NCBI RefSeq assembly: GCF_003856525.1
Contig: NZ_RJVQ01000007.1
Span: 62,001 to 126,000 of the forward strand
Source of the DNA: Vibrio viridaestus
GTDB lineage: Bacteria > Pseudomonadota > Gammaproteobacteria > Enterobacterales > Vibrionaceae
Reading direction: 5' to 3'
DNA: 64,000 nt
The translations under genes were made by a program, and so were the position numbers. Under the pieces are notes generated by a model, which was not told where the DNA came from, ran no database searches, and saw only the letters and a program-made list of their open reading frames with translations. This document shows, one piece after another, positions 46,140-56,119 of the stretch. Position 1 is the stretch's first letter. The number at the start of each line of letters is the position of its first letter.

Positions 46140-47405
46140 ATGGAGTCAACAATAGAAACAATCGAATTACAGACAGTCAACGCGCAAAGGCTGTGGGACA
46201 GTTTGATGATTCATGGTCAAATTGGAGGAACGGCCAAAGGCGGACTGAACCGCCTTGCTTTGACCGATTTAGATAAGCAAGGGCGAGAGCTGTTTATTCA
46301 ATGGTGTAAAGAAGCGGGCTGCAGCGTTGAGATTGATGAAATTGGCAATATTTTTGCTCGAAGGGCAGGAACGAATAATCAATTGCCACCTGTCATGGTT
46401 GGATCGCATATTGATACACAACCGACGGGTGGAAAATTTGATGGTTGTTTTGGGGTCATGTCTGGTCTTGAAGTCGTGCGCCGCTTGAATGAACTTAAAA
46501 TAAAGACTGAGGCACCAATTGAAGTTGTTGCTTGGACCAATGAAGAAGGCGCTCGATTTCCTCCATGTATGATGGGATCTGGTGTTTTTACTGGAAAAAT
46601 CACTTTAGATGAAGCATTAGACACCAAAGATAGCGAAGGGATTTCAGCAGGCGAGGCCTTACGGTCTATAGGATTTAATGGGAAAAAAAATCATAAAGGG
46701 CATAATGTTAAGGCGTACTTTGAAGCTCATATTGAGCAAGGTCCTATTCTTGAAGATAAAGAAACCCAAGTTGGCATTGTTATCGGTGCTTTAGGGCAAA
46801 AGTGGTTTAATGTTGAAATCATAGGTCAAGAAGCGCATGCCGGACCGACGCCAATGTATTTGCGAAAAGATGCGAGTTTGGCTGGTGCAGAATTACTCAT
46901 GTATATCAATCAACTGGCAGTTGAATATGGGCCTCATGGGCGTGGTACGGTTGGATGCTTTGACGTTTATCCCAGTTCACGAAATGTCATTCCTGGAAAA
47001 GTATCGATGACCATAGACCTACGGCATTTGTATGAATCGGAACTCGACGCGATGGTTAAAAACTTGATTCAGAAAATAGAGTCGTTACAAACAAAATATG
47101 GTGTAGATATTTCATTTGTACCAACGGCAGACTTTATTCCTGTGGAGTTTAACGACGAATGCGTTGACAGTATTCGCAATATGGCTGAGGGTCTTCGTTA
47201 CTCGCACATGGATATCGTCAGTGGAGCTGGTCATGATGCCATATTTCTTTCTGAAGTAGCCCCAACAGGAATGATATTTGTGCCTTGTGAAAACGGGATT
47301 AGCCACAATGAACTTGAACGAGCTGATAAGGCTGATTTAGCTGCTGGCGCTTCAGTGCTATTGAATACGGTGCTTAAATTTGCCGGGAGAGTAAACGATG
47401 ACTGA
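46140..47405 (+). CDS. M20-family amidohydrolase (N-carbamoyl amino acid / allantoate type)
   Basis: 421 aa. Two-metal peptidase-like fold: GSHIDTQPTGGKFDGCFGV (metal ligands His and Asp), WTNEEGARFPP, EAHIEQGPILE, GQEAHAGPTPM dimer-interface motif and SGAGHDA. This set is shared by N-carbamoyl-L-amino-acid hydrolases, beta-ureidopropionases and allantoate amidohydrolases; the exact substrate cannot be read from sequence. Translation overlaps the amidase gene by 8 bp. Confidence 0.88.
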   Translation: MESTIETIELQTVNAQRLWDSLMIHGQIGGTAKGGLNRLALTDLDKQGRELFIQWCKEAGCSVEIDEIGNIFARRAGTNNQLPPVMVGSHIDTQPTGGKFDGCFGVMSGLEVVRRLNELKIKTEAPIEVVAWTNEEGARFPPCMMGSGVFTGKITLDEALDTKDSEGISAGEALRSIGFNGKKNHKGHNVKAYFEAHIEQGPILEDKETQVGIVIGALGQKWFNVEIIGQEAHAGPTPMYLRKDASLAGAELLMYINQLAVEYGPHGRGTVGCFDVYPSSRNVIPGKVSMTIDLRHLYESELDAMVKNLIQKIESLQTKYGVDISFVPTADFIPVEFNDECVDSIRNMAEGLRYSHMDIVSGAGHDAIFLSEVAPTGMIFVPCENGISHNELERADKADLAAGASVLLNTVLKFAGRVNDD

Positions 47406-48825
47406 AGGATACGAACAGGCAACAGAAGTCACCAAAATGACAGCCGTCCAACTGGGCGAGCTATATAAAAGTCGGCAAATATCTCCAGTGGAGGCGACAA
47501 AGCAATTCCTCGACAAAATTGAAAAGTTTAATTCCAGCGTTAACGCATATTGCCACGTAGATGAGGCGTTTGCACTAAAGGCTGCCAGAGAATCTGAGCA
47601 GCGTTGGGTTGAAGGAAAGCCGTTAAGTCCAATTGATGGAATACCAAGCTCAATTAAGGACTTAACGTATGTCCAAGGTATGCCAAATCGCAGTGGCTCC
47701 TTAACCTCACAAACTCAGCTTGCCAATGTTGATGCTCCTTTTACGGCGAGAATGAAGGAGGCTGGAGCCGTTATCCTTGGTAAAACAACGACGCCGGAAT
47801 TTGGTTGGAAGGGCGTCACGGACAGTCCTTTAACTGGTATAACAAGAAACCCCTGGAATCTTAATTGCACATCGGGAGGATCGTCAGGTGGAGCGGCTGC
47901 AGCGGCGGCTTTAAATATGGGCATTCTACATCAGGGAAGCGATGCTGGCGGTTCGATTCGAATTCCAGCCAGTTTTTGTGGCGTTTTTGGAATTAAACCC
48001 ACATTTGGCTATATTCCACAGTGGCCCGCGAGTGCCATGACGACGCTTTCTCACTTGGGGCCAATAACCAGAAGCGTTGATGACAGCATGTTAATGATGA
48101 ACGCAGTGGCTAAGCTTGATAATCGAGACTGGTATTCTCATCGGCAGCGCCATGGACTGTGGCAAGCATCTGAAACGTTTTCTTTGAAAGGGCTGCGTGT
48201 GGCTTACAGTCCAACACTCGGCTATGTCGACGTTAACCCAGACGTGCAAGCTTGTATCGAAGGTGTTGTCCGATACCTTGAACAATCTGGGGCTGAGATA
48301 ACAGAAATAGACCCTGGATTTGAAGATCCCATCGATACTTTTTCGACGCTGTGGTTTGCCGGTGCCGCTAAAGTTGTCGATGGAATGTCTAAGGATATGC
48401 AATCCAAGCTAGACCCTGGATTTCTGGAAATTGGATTAATGGGGAAAGAGATTGATATTGTCGAGTACATGCGAGCTACCGATAAAAGGGCTGAACTAGG
48501 CAAGGAAATGCAATTATTTCATGAGCAATACGACTTGTTAGTGACACCAACGTTGCCTATAACAGCATTTGAAGCAGGAAAGAATACGTCAGAGCCATCG
48601 CAACGCCATTGGATGGATTGGACACCATTCTCTTATCCATTCAATCTGACGCAACAGCCAGCCTCTTCGGTACCATGTGGTCTTGTCGAGGGTCTACCAG
48701 TTGGAATCCAATTGATTGCAAATCGTGGAAACGATTTATTGACGGTGAACGTTGCAAAAATTATTGAGGAAAAGTTTGGTTTAGAGTGTTTGTGTAAACC
48801 AAAATTTCATAATAGAGAAAGTTGA
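47398..48825 (+). CDS. Amidase-signature-family amidase
   Basis: 475 aa. Catalytic Ser-cisSer-Lys triad visible: Lys in GIPSSIKDL, cis-Ser in TSGGSSGGAAAAAA and nucleophile in GSDAGGSIRIPAS. Hydrolyses an amide to acid and ammonia. Last gene of the GntR-transporter-hydrolase cluster, which suggests the pair removes nitrogen stepwise from an imported amide or ureide. Cytoplasmic; no signal peptide. Confidence 0.9.
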   Translation: MTEGYEQATEVTKMTAVQLGELYKSRQISPVEATKQFLDKIEKFNSSVNAYCHVDEAFALKAARESEQRWVEGKPLSPIDGIPSSIKDLTYVQGMPNRSGSLTSQTQLANVDAPFTARMKEAGAVILGKTTTPEFGWKGVTDSPLTGITRNPWNLNCTSGGSSGGAAAAAALNMGILHQGSDAGGSIRIPASFCGVFGIKPTFGYIPQWPASAMTTLSHLGPITRSVDDSMLMMNAVAKLDNRDWYSHRQRHGLWQASETFSLKGLRVAYSPTLGYVDVNPDVQACIEGVVRYLEQSGAEITEIDPGFEDPIDTFSTLWFAGAAKVVDGMSKDMQSKLDPGFLEIGLMGKEIDIVEYMRATDKRAELGKEMQLFHEQYDLLVTPTLPITAFEAGKNTSEPSQRHWMDWTPFSYPFNLTQQPASSVPCGLVEGLPVGIQLIANRGNDLLTVNVAKIIEEKFGLECLCKPKFHNRES

Positions 48826-49030
48826 TAGTAATTTTTGCAAAAAAGCAGAGTATAGAGTCCCTGCATTAGACAGTAACGAATGAATGTGGCGAATAATTAG
48901 CTTGTAATAAATTTGTAGCGCTCAGATAAATCGATGCTAAGGTATTGCCGATATAAGCATAGCTATTCGATGCCACATTCAAACTTTTACCTTTACCTTC
49001 CAACAAACCAATGCGCTCCAAGGACTTATA

Positions 49031-49447
49031 ATGCAGCAAAACATTGTACACATTGCTCTAGTTGTCAAAGATTACGATGAAGCAATCGATTTTTACGTCA
49101 ATAAGCTTAAATTTGAATTGATTGATGACACCTACCAACCAGAGCAGGATAAGCGATGGGTTGTCGTTGCGCCGCCCAATTCTCATGGCGTGACATTACT
49201 TTTAGCGAAAGCGTCGAAGCCGGAACAACATGAGTTTATTGGGAACCAAGCGGGTGGCAGAGTATTTTTGTTTTTAAACACCGATGATTTTTGGCGAGAC
49301 TATGAGCGAATGAAATCGATTGGAATTAAATTTATCCGCGATCCTAAAGAGCAGGACTACGGAACCGTTGCTGTATTTGAAGATCTTTATGGAAATCTCT
49401 GGGACTTGCTTCAACTCAACCCAGATCATCCGATGGCAAAAAGATAA
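49031..49447 (+). CDS. VOC-family (glyoxalase-like) protein
   Basis: 138 aa. Two beta-alpha-beta-beta-beta units: VHIALVVKDYDEAIDFYV at 6-23, GRVFLFLNTDDF at about 77-88, and YGTVAVFEDLYGNLWDLLQ at about 117-135. His7 and the C-terminal Glu-Asp region could bind a metal. Substrate unknown. Weak Shine-Dalgarno (AAGGA). 205 bp after the amidase, so probably a separate unit. Confidence 0.8.
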   Translation: MQQNIVHIALVVKDYDEAIDFYVNKLKFELIDDTYQPEQDKRWVVVAPPNSHGVTLLLAKASKPEQHEFIGNQAGGRVFLFLNTDDFWRDYERMKSIGIKFIRDPKEQDYGTVAVFEDLYGNLWDLLQLNPDHPMAKR

Positions 49448-49842
49448 GTAGCATCGATACGAATTTCAGATAATTCTCTCACTTCTAGCTTCGAATTTTT
49501 TGCGCTTTATAAAATTCAAACGATTTAGGGCCGGTACTCTAAATCGTTTCACTTAACCACTGTTTATCTTTTGTTCACCTTGTAATGAACCGTCTTCCAT
49601 TTATTTTTGAAAAATGTACATGGTATTCGGCTTGATGAGTATTTTTTACCGGGGCGAGTATCATTGTACATGTATTTAATGACGTAATTTTATACAGCAT
49701 TTCATTTTGTAAAATTATAATAATTTGTTTCTTATGGTTTTTTATTTTTAACTACCTCTTAATTTACCTATTGTTTCATTTTTTGCATGCAAATTGCTTT
49801 GGTTTAAAAACCTAAATATCAAAAAATGGATAGGAGATATCA
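49448..49842. other. Intergenic region upstream of the PQQ dehydrogenase
   Basis: 395 bp without a credible ORF. Two short repeats TGTACATG (about 49615 and 49668) and an AT-rich stretch from about 49680 onward suggest the promoter region of the next gene. TAGGAG lies just before its ATG. Nothing else seen. Confidence 0.4.
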
Positions 49843-52170
49843 ATGAAGATATTTGCCATCTTGGCGGCCATTGTCGGGTTAGCACTCACGGTTGGCGGAG
49901 CATATCTTATTTCACTTAGCGGCAGTTGGTATTATTTAATTGCTGGTCTACTTCTTCTCACTAGTAGCTATTCTGGATTTAGAAACCGAGCGAATACACA
50001 CATTTTATATAGTGCACTTCTCGTTTTTACTGCGGTTTGGTCTTTCTATGAGTCTGGTTACTATTGGTGGGCGCTAGCACCTCGACTAGGATTATTCTTA
50101 ATTATCGCGATACCACTGCTAGTTGCATTTTCTACCCCAAAGTATTCAAGACTACTGAGTTCTGGGGTGTGGGCACTTGTTGCTGTTTTTTTGTTAGGTA
50201 GTTTAATCAATAATCCAACAGACAAACAGGGAGATTTACCAGACAAGATAGTGAATCACTCTGCCAACTTAGGCAACTCCCCCGAAACTGATTGGTATGC
50301 CTATGGACGCTCGAATATGGGGCAGCGATTTTCGCCATTAGATAATATTACGCCTGACAACATCAAAGAACTGGAACAGGCTTGGGTTTATGAGACAGGA
50401 GATAAGAAAGGGCCACAGGATGTCGGTGAAACGACTTATGAAGCAACGCCTCTTAAAGTTGGAAATACGTTATACCTATGTACGCCGCATAACTGGGTAG
50501 TTGCATTAGATGCGGATACCGGTAAAAAGCAATGGGTATACGATGCGAAGGTGCCAACTGAAATGCAGCGTCAACATCAGACCTGTCGTGGTGTATCTTA
50601 CCAGCCACCGCAATCTGGAGATGTTCATGAGGCTAAAATACAAAGTTCACCATCTGAGGAACTCGATCCGGTTCGTTGTGATGCAAAAATCTTTTTACCA
50701 ACATCTGATGCGCGATTAATTGCGCTTGACCCTGCTACAGGCGCTCGCTGTGAGGAGTTTGCTAAAGACGGCGTATTGGATTTGACGCGTAATATGCCGT
50801 TTAAGCAAGCGGGTTATTACTATTCGACATCACCTCCTTTAGTCTCAAACGGTGTCGTCGTCGTTGGTGGTTCAGTTAACGATAACTATGATGTGAATTC
50901 CCCTTCCGGTGTGATACGCGCTTATGACGTTGATACCGGGGAGCTGAAATGGAACTGGGATGCAGCTAAGCCTGATCAAACAAAACCAATTTCTCAGGGT
51001 GAAACGTACACCGAAAGCTCACCGAATAGTTGGTCCGTTGCTAGTGCTGATGAAAAGCTCGGGTTGTTGTATCTTCCAATGGGTAACCGAACACCCGATC
51101 AGTTAGGTATGTACCGTACACCTGAAGAAGAAAAGTACTCAACGTCAGTAGTGGCATTACACATTGATACGGGTAAGGTAGCTTGGGTACAACAGTTTAT
51201 TCATCATGATCTCTGGGACATGGATACACCTGCTCAACCTGTCTTGTTTGACATGCAGACGTCAACAGGAAAGCAGCCGGCGCTAGTTGTACCGACCAAG
51301 CAGGGAGATGTTTATGTTCTAAACCGTGAGACCGGAAAGCCCATCATTCCAATCAAAGAAGTTCCTGCCCCTCAAGGCACTATTAAGGGTGACCACGCGT
51401 CTCCAACCCAACCTAGTTCAGAATTAAACTTCAAACCTAAAAAGTTAACGGGTGCGGATATGTGGGGAGCGACACCAATTGACCAAATGATTTGTCGTAT
51501 TCAATTTCATTCGCTGCGTTATGAAGGTCAATACACACCGCCATCTACTCAGGGAACTTTAGTGTATCCGGGTAACTTCGGCGTCTTTAACTGGGGGAGT
51601 GTAGCGGTTGACCCAGAGAAGCAAGTGATGTTTGGTATGCCGCTATATCTTGCATTTGTATCTAAGCTTGTACCAAATGATGGCTCAGATAGAGGTCCTG
51701 TGAATACTGGTGAACATGGATTAAACTCAAATACTGGTGGTCCTTACTCTGTGTCGCTGAGTCCGTTTCTTTCACCATTGGGAGTACCATGTCAGCAACC
51801 GCCATGGGGTTACGTTGCAGGTGTTGACTTGAATACCGGTGAGAAGGTTTGGCAACACAAAAACGGGACGATTCGTGATATGACACCTTTACCACTCAAA
51901 ATTAAGTTGGGTATGCCCGGTATTGGTGGGCCAGTTATTACCCGTGGTGGTGTCGTATTCATGGCCGCTTCACTAGATGACTATATTCGAGGCTATGATC
52001 TAACTTCTGGTAAGCAGATCTGGGAAGCTCGATTACCCGCAGGGGGGCAGGCGACACCTATGACTTACCTCAACAGTAAAGGTGAGCAGATGGTAGTACA
52101 GGTTGCTGGAGGACACGGCTCTCTTAATACTACGATCGGTGATTATGTGGTGGCCTATAAACTTAAATAA
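49843..52170 (+). CDS. gcd: Membrane-bound PQQ glucose-type dehydrogenase
   Basis: 775 aa. Five N-terminal membrane helices (to about 130), then an eight-blade PQQ propeller in the periplasm beginning DWYAYGRSNMGQRFSPLDNI, with repeated W-motif blades (LDADTGKKQWVYD, LDPATGARCEEF, DVDTGELKWNWD, LHIDTGKVAWVQQF, LNTGEKVWQHKNG, LTSGKQIWEARLP). Oxidises glucose or a related sugar/quinate and passes electrons to ubiquinone. Quinate/shikimate use is an alternative. No pqq genes in the window. Confidence 0.88.
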   Translation: MKIFAILAAIVGLALTVGGAYLISLSGSWYYLIAGLLLLTSSYSGFRNRANTHILYSALLVFTAVWSFYESGYYWWALAPRLGLFLIIAIPLLVAFSTPKYSRLLSSGVWALVAVFLLGSLINNPTDKQGDLPDKIVNHSANLGNSPETDWYAYGRSNMGQRFSPLDNITPDNIKELEQAWVYETGDKKGPQDVGETTYEATPLKVGNTLYLCTPHNWVVALDADTGKKQWVYDAKVPTEMQRQHQTCRGVSYQPPQSGDVHEAKIQSSPSEELDPVRCDAKIFLPTSDARLIALDPATGARCEEFAKDGVLDLTRNMPFKQAGYYYSTSPPLVSNGVVVVGGSVNDNYDVNSPSGVIRAYDVDTGELKWNWDAAKPDQTKPISQGETYTESSPNSWSVASADEKLGLLYLPMGNRTPDQLGMYRTPEEEKYSTSVVALHIDTGKVAWVQQFIHHDLWDMDTPAQPVLFDMQTSTGKQPALVVPTKQGDVYVLNRETGKPIIPIKEVPAPQGTIKGDHASPTQPSSELNFKPKKLTGADMWGATPIDQMICRIQFHSLRYEGQYTPPSTQGTLVYPGNFGVFNWGSVAVDPEKQVMFGMPLYLAFVSKLVPNDGSDRGPVNTGEHGLNSNTGGPYSVSLSPFLSPLGVPCQQPPWGYVAGVDLNTGEKVWQHKNGTIRDMTPLPLKIKLGMPGIGGPVITRGGVVFMAASLDDYIRGYDLTSGKQIWEARLPAGGQATPMTYLNSKGEQMVVQVAGGHGSLNTTIGDYVVAYKLK

Positions 52171-52174
52171 ATGA

Positions 52175-52201
52175 AAAGGTCGGGCTATCTGCCCGACCTT
52201 T
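52175..52201. terminator. Bidirectional terminator
   Basis: AAAGGTCGGGC, loop TATCT, GCCCGACCTTT; serves gcd on the plus strand and the XRE gene on the minus strand. Confidence 0.88.
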
Positions 52202-52216
52202 CTGATTTAAGTTTGT

Positions 52217-52870
52217 TTAATTTTCGTCGTCGTGAACAATAAACGACAGTAACTTGATGGGGACTTTTTGTAATTCTTCTGGCCCATGAGAAATCGAAGA
52301 GTCAAAAGACAGTGAGTCGCCAGGCTTCATTGAATAAAGATGATTTCCGTGCCTGTAGAGAATCTCACCTTCTAAGAGATAGATAAACTCTTGTCCACTG
52401 TGAGAAAACGTGGGGAAAATTTCACTTTCATCATCCATCGTGATTAAAAATGGTTCGTAATATTGCTTTTCACCACGGCTATAGCTCAGTAATTGATAAG
52501 TATGCCCCTTTTCTGTACCACGCCTTACGACTTCCATTCCCTGACCCGCCTTTGTCAACTGGGCACCACCTTCGGGACGGTCATAGTCGGCGAATAGTTG
52601 TGAAATAGACAGTCCAATCGCATCGCATAGGCGACTTAATGTATCCAAACTTGTAGACACCTGAGCGTTTTCAATTTTACTAACCATGCCCTGGCTGAGT
52701 TTTGCAATTCTGGCAACGTCGGCAATCTTCAGATCTTGAGCAATACGCTTACGCTTAACCTGCATCGCAATGTAGTCCTCTAGCTTAAGACGTGGACTCG
52801 AACGTTTATCTGAGCTTATCTCGCCCTCATTTAGTGCGCGAACGTGTCTAGATGGTGCGTCTTTGTTCAT
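52217..52870 (-). CDS. XRE-family regulator with cupin domain
   Basis: 217 aa from ATG 52870 (GAGG six bases upstream; a TTG at 52882 lies in the SD itself). HTH at about 40-75 (IADVARIAKLSQGMVSKIENAQVS), cupin sensor at about 140-210 (GQEFIYLLEGEILYR, LKPGDSLSFDSSISHG-like). Such HTH-cupin proteins sit beside glnT/polyamine-type nitrogen genes. Divergent from glnT, so a likely regulator of it. Confidence 0.88.
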   Translation of the reverse strand: MNKDAPSRHVRALNEGEISSDKRSSPRLKLEDYIAMQVKRKRIAQDLKIADVARIAKLSQGMVSKIENAQVSTSLDTLSRLCDAIGLSISQLFADYDRPEGGAQLTKAGQGMEVVRRGTEKGHTYQLLSYSRGEKQYYEPFLITMDDESEIFPTFSHSGQEFIYLLEGEILYRHGNHLYSMKPGDSLSFDSSISHGPEELQKVPIKLLSFIVHDDEN

Positions 52871-52988
52871 GGAAAGCCTCAAATCTGGATGATTGGCGCC
52901 ATAATAACACGCCTTTTTCCTTCATTAACACCGTTTAAATCAATAAATTGCACTGGTGGGAAAAATATTTTCTTATTGAGAAAGTATT

Positions 52989-53004
52989 TGGCAAGCATTT
53001 TGCT
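52989..53004 (+). promoter_or_regulatory. Near-consensus sigma54 promoter of the glnT operon
   Basis: TGGCAAGCATTTTGCT differs from TGGCACG-N4-TTGCW at one position only. Predicted start near 53014, leaving a leader of about 110 nt before the glnT ATG. Activator (NtrC or another enhancer-binding protein) not identified. Confidence 0.72.
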
Positions 53005-53024
53005 TTCCTGATAATAAATAAAAA

Positions 53025-53037
53025 TTCCCACAGGGAA
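53025..53037. promoter_or_regulatory. Palindrome downstream of the glnT promoter, candidate operator
   Basis: TTCCC-ACA-GGGAA, perfect 5-bp arms with flanking A/T, about 11-23 bp after the predicted transcription start. GTGGGAA at about 52956 resembles one arm. It may bind the divergent XRE-cupin protein. Confidence 0.35.
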
Positions 53038-53122
53038 AATAACAATCCTTCTCAACATCCGTAAGCTGTTGAAAAAGAAATGAGAGAAAGGACTTCAGCT
53101 CAACAAATTCAAAAGGAGTAAT

Positions 53123-54460
53123 ATGATGCATACCGATAAGGTAAATAGTTTTCTCAAAGAGAACGATATCAAGTACGTGCTCGCACAGTTCGTTGATATC
53201 CATGGCGTTGCGAAAACAAAATCGGTACCAGCTAAGAACATTTTCGATGTTGTCGAAAAAGGGGCTGGATTTGCAGGCTTTGCCGTCAGTGGCTTAGCGA
53301 TGGAACCTCATGGACCTGATTTCATGGCGCGCGGAGATTTGTCATCTCTAAGTATTGTGCCATGGCAACCAGGTTACGCAAGACTTGTCTGCGATGGGTA
53401 TGTAAACAATGAACCACATCCTTACTGTTCTCGAGTTGTATTAAAGGATCAGATTAAGAAACTCGAATCACGAGGATGGACATTGAATACAGGACTTGAG
53501 CCTGAGTTCTACCTATTTAAAAAGGGTGACAATGGTGAAATGTTACCGGTCGACCAATCGGATAATTTGGCAAAGCCTTGTTATGACTATAAGGGCTTAT
53601 CTCGCTCAAGAGAATTCCTAGAGCGGTTAACAGAGTCATTAATGGAAGTGGGTTTTGATGTTTACCAAATCGATCACGAAGACGCAAATGGTCAGTTTGA
53701 GATTAACTATACCTACGGTGACGCATTAGAGTCTGCGGATAGATTTACGTTTGTACGTATGGCTGCAGGCGAAATTGCAAACGATATGGGAATTGTATGC
53801 TCGTTTATGCCGAAGCCGTCACCAGATAAAACGGGTAGTGGTATGCATTTTCATTTGTCTGTGAATGACAAAGACGGCACTAATATATTCCATGACGACA
53901 GTGACCGAAATGGCATGGGTTTATCAAAAACAGCTTACCATTTTGTCGCTGGTATTTTAGCTCATGCCAAAGCCATTTGTGCGTTTTCAGCCCCAACCGT
54001 TAACTCATACAAACGTTTAGTTGTTGGTGGTAATGACTCTGGTGCGACTTGGGCTCCTGCATACGAATGCTACGGGGACAATAATCGCTCTGCGCTGTTA
54101 CGAATTCCTTACGGGCGACTTGAATTTCGTCTACCTGATTCTGGCTGTAATCCGTATTTAGTTCACGCTGCTCTTATTGCTGCTGGATTGGACGGTGTAG
54201 AAAGGGAGTTGGATCCCGGCGAGCCGATGAACATCAATTTGTATGATCTTAACCTAAACGAAATTCTTGAGAAGAATATTCCTATTTTGCCGCAAAATTT
54301 GGGTGAAGCCATAGAAGCTCTCGAGAAAGATACCATTTTTGTTGAAGCGATGGGTAAGGACATTGTCTCTGAGTTTATTAATGTTAAGCGCAAAGAGTGG
54401 ATTGAATACTCTCGGTATGTATCTGATTGGGAAGTGCGTAAGTACGCTGAGTTTTTCTAA
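53123..54460 (+). CDS. glnT: Glutamine-synthetase-like enzyme, GlnT / gamma-glutamylmethylamide synthetase type
   Basis: 445 aa. GS beta-grasp start ([19 protein letters not shown]), then the catalytic core: [43 protein letters not shown] and [20 protein letters not shown]. Sequence style is that of GlnT/GmaS rather than GlnA type I. It ligates ammonia or an amine to glutamate. Followed closely by three glutamate-synthase-like genes, which points to a gamma-glutamyl amide/N-methylglutamate type route. The second ATG at 53126 is better spaced from GGAG. Confidence 0.85.
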   Translation: MMHTDKVNSFLKENDIKYVLAQFVDIHGVAKTKSVPAKNIFDVVEKGAGFAGFAVSGLAMEPHGPDFMARGDLSSLSIVPWQPGYARLVCDGYVNNEPHPYCSRVVLKDQIKKLESRGWTLNTGLEPEFYLFKKGDNGEMLPVDQSDNLAKPCYDYKGLSRSREFLERLTESLMEVGFDVYQIDHEDANGQFEINYTYGDALESADRFTFVRMAAGEIANDMGIVCSFMPKPSPDKTGSGMHFHLSVNDKDGTNIFHDDSDRNGMGLSKTAYHFVAGILAHAKAICAFSAPTVNSYKRLVVGGNDSGATWAPAYECYGDNNRSALLRIPYGRLEFRLPDSGCNPYLVHAALIAAGLDGVERELDPGEPMNINLYDLNLNEILEKNIPILPQNLGEAIEALEKDTIFVEAMGKDIVSEFINVKRKEWIEYSRYVSDWEVRKYAEFF

Positions 54461-54501
54461 CCCAGACTCACATGAATTTAAATCTTTAAGAGGCATTTAA
54501 T

Positions 54502-55401
54502 ATGTGCGGAATCGTAGGTCTTTACCTTAAAAATGATAAATATGAAAACCAACTCGGAGCACTGTTTGAACCAATGCTCATTGCAATGACAGATCGTGGC
54601 CCGGACAGCGCCGGATTTGCGATATATGGCGACAATGTTGCAGAAGGTTGGGTTAAGCTGACAGTACGCTATTCAGGAGAATCGTACGACTGGGCACCGC
54701 TTACAGATAAGCTGTCGACAGCACTGGGTTGTGAAGCTTCTTATGTAAGTAACGCAAATGTAGCGGTACTCAAAGTAAAAAGTGACGAGATGTTAGTTCG
54801 TCAATGGCTAGAAGCAAACGCACCTGAGATGTTAATCCTCAGTGCAGGCTCATCTATCGAAATTTTAAAAGAGGTTGGTCTGCCAGAAAATATTGCGAAT
54901 AAGTTCCAATTAAGTGGGATGAAAGGATCTCATATTATTGGACACACACGCATGGCGACTGAATCTGCGGTCACTATGGAAGGTAGCCATCCTTTCTCTA
55001 CTGGTTCAGATTTGTGTCTTGTACACAACGGTTCATTATCTAACCACAACCGTCTACGCGACAAACTTAAACGTGAAGGTATTCAGTTTGAAACGGAAAA
55101 TGACTCTGAAGTCGCGGCGGGTTATCTAACTTGGCGTCTGAATCAGGGAGATACGCTAAAAGAATCCCTTGAAAGCGCACTAGACGATTTGGACGGTTTT
55201 TTCACATTTACAATTGGGACCAAAGACGGTTTTGCTGTTATGCGAGATCCAATTGCGTGCAAACCAGCTGTGTTAGCAGAAACTGATGATTACGTAGCAA
55301 TGGCCTCTGAATACCAAGCGTTATCCACTCTTCCTGGAATTGAAAACGCAACGGTATGGGAGCCAGAACCTGCCACTTTTTATATTTGGGAACGTCAGTA
55401 A
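54502..55401 (+). CDS. Class II glutamine amidotransferase subunit, GlxB/MgsA type
   Basis: 299 aa. Begins MCGIVGLYL, so Cys2 becomes the N-terminal nucleophile. MTDRGPDSAGFAIYG, GHTRMATESAVT and the LVHNGSLSNHNRLRDKL segment are typical of this Ntn-hydrolase family (as in GltB and PurF). Expected to release ammonia or methylamine from a gamma-glutamyl amide and pass it to the synthase subunit. 41 bp after glnT, 18 bp before the next gene. Confidence 0.85.
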   Translation: MCGIVGLYLKNDKYENQLGALFEPMLIAMTDRGPDSAGFAIYGDNVAEGWVKLTVRYSGESYDWAPLTDKLSTALGCEASYVSNANVAVLKVKSDEMLVRQWLEANAPEMLILSAGSSIEILKEVGLPENIANKFQLSGMKGSHIIGHTRMATESAVTMEGSHPFSTGSDLCLVHNGSLSNHNRLRDKLKREGIQFETENDSEVAAGYLTWRLNQGDTLKESLESALDDLDGFFTFTIGTKDGFAVMRDPIACKPAVLAETDDYVAMASEYQALSTLPGIENATVWEPEPATFYIWERQ

Positions 55402-55419
55402 GTTAAAGGGAAATAACGC

Positions 55420-56103
55420 ATGAAAACAGTGGATTTAAAAACAAGTAGCGTACGTGAACTCAACCAGCAGTTGCATGACCAAAAAGCGGACTTAACAGAA
55501 GCTGAATGGGTGATAACCAATCCGCAGGGAGCGCATAACATCGCTGTCGGATTAGATAGCAAGATTGTATTGGATGTACATGGTCATGCTGGATATTTTT
55601 GCGCGGGTATGAATAAAGAAGCAGAAATTACTGTTCATGGTAACGTCGGTCAAGGCGTTGCTGAAAACATGATGTCAGGAAAAGTTCATATCAAAGGCGA
55701 TGCCTCTCAGGCTGCTGGCGCTACAGCTCATGGTGGCTTACTCGTGATCGATGGCAATGCTGGCGCACGGTGTGGTATTTCAATGAAAGGCATTGATATT
55801 GTGGTCAAAGGAAGCGTCGGTCACATGAGTTGCTTTATGGGGCAGTCTGGTAGCCTTGTTGTGTGTGGTGATGCAGGGCAGGCACTAGGTGATTCACTAT
55901 ATGAAGTACATATTTATGTGAAAGGCAGCGTTCAGTCGTTAGGGGCGGATTGTGTTGAAAAAGAGATGCGTGATGAACATATCGTTGAGTTAAAAGGATT
56001 GTTAGATAAAGCAGGTTGTGATGATGATCCTGCAGCATTTAAACGCTACGGTTCAGCTCGTCAGCTCTATAACTTCAAAGTCGATAACGCTTCAGCATAC
56101 TAA
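55420..56103 (+). CDS. GXGXG beta-helix subunit, GlxC/MgsB type
   Basis: 227 aa. Repeated G-x(2,3)-G units (VDVHGHAGYFCAGMN, ITVHGNVGQGVAENMMSG, VHIKGDASQAAGATAHGG, LVIDGNAGARCGISMKG, VVKGSVGHMSCFMGQSG) as in the C-terminal domain of glutamate synthase large subunit. Structural bridge between amidotransferase and synthase modules. In GltB these three parts are one polypeptide; here they are separate genes. Confidence 0.83.
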   Translation: MKTVDLKTSSVRELNQQLHDQKADLTEAEWVITNPQGAHNIAVGLDSKIVLDVHGHAGYFCAGMNKEAEITVHGNVGQGVAENMMSGKVHIKGDASQAAGATAHGGLLVIDGNAGARCGISMKGIDIVVKGSVGHMSCFMGQSGSLVVCGDAGQALGDSLYEVHIYVKGSVQSLGADCVEKEMRDEHIVELKGLLDKAGCDDDPAAFKRYGSARQLYNFKVDNASAY

Positions 56104-56119
56104 GAAAAGGATTTCTGTC

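Noticed and set aside
53025-53037. TTCCCACAGGGAA as a terminator
   Set aside because: Arms are only 5 bp with a 3-nt loop and no T-run follows, and no transcript would need ending there.
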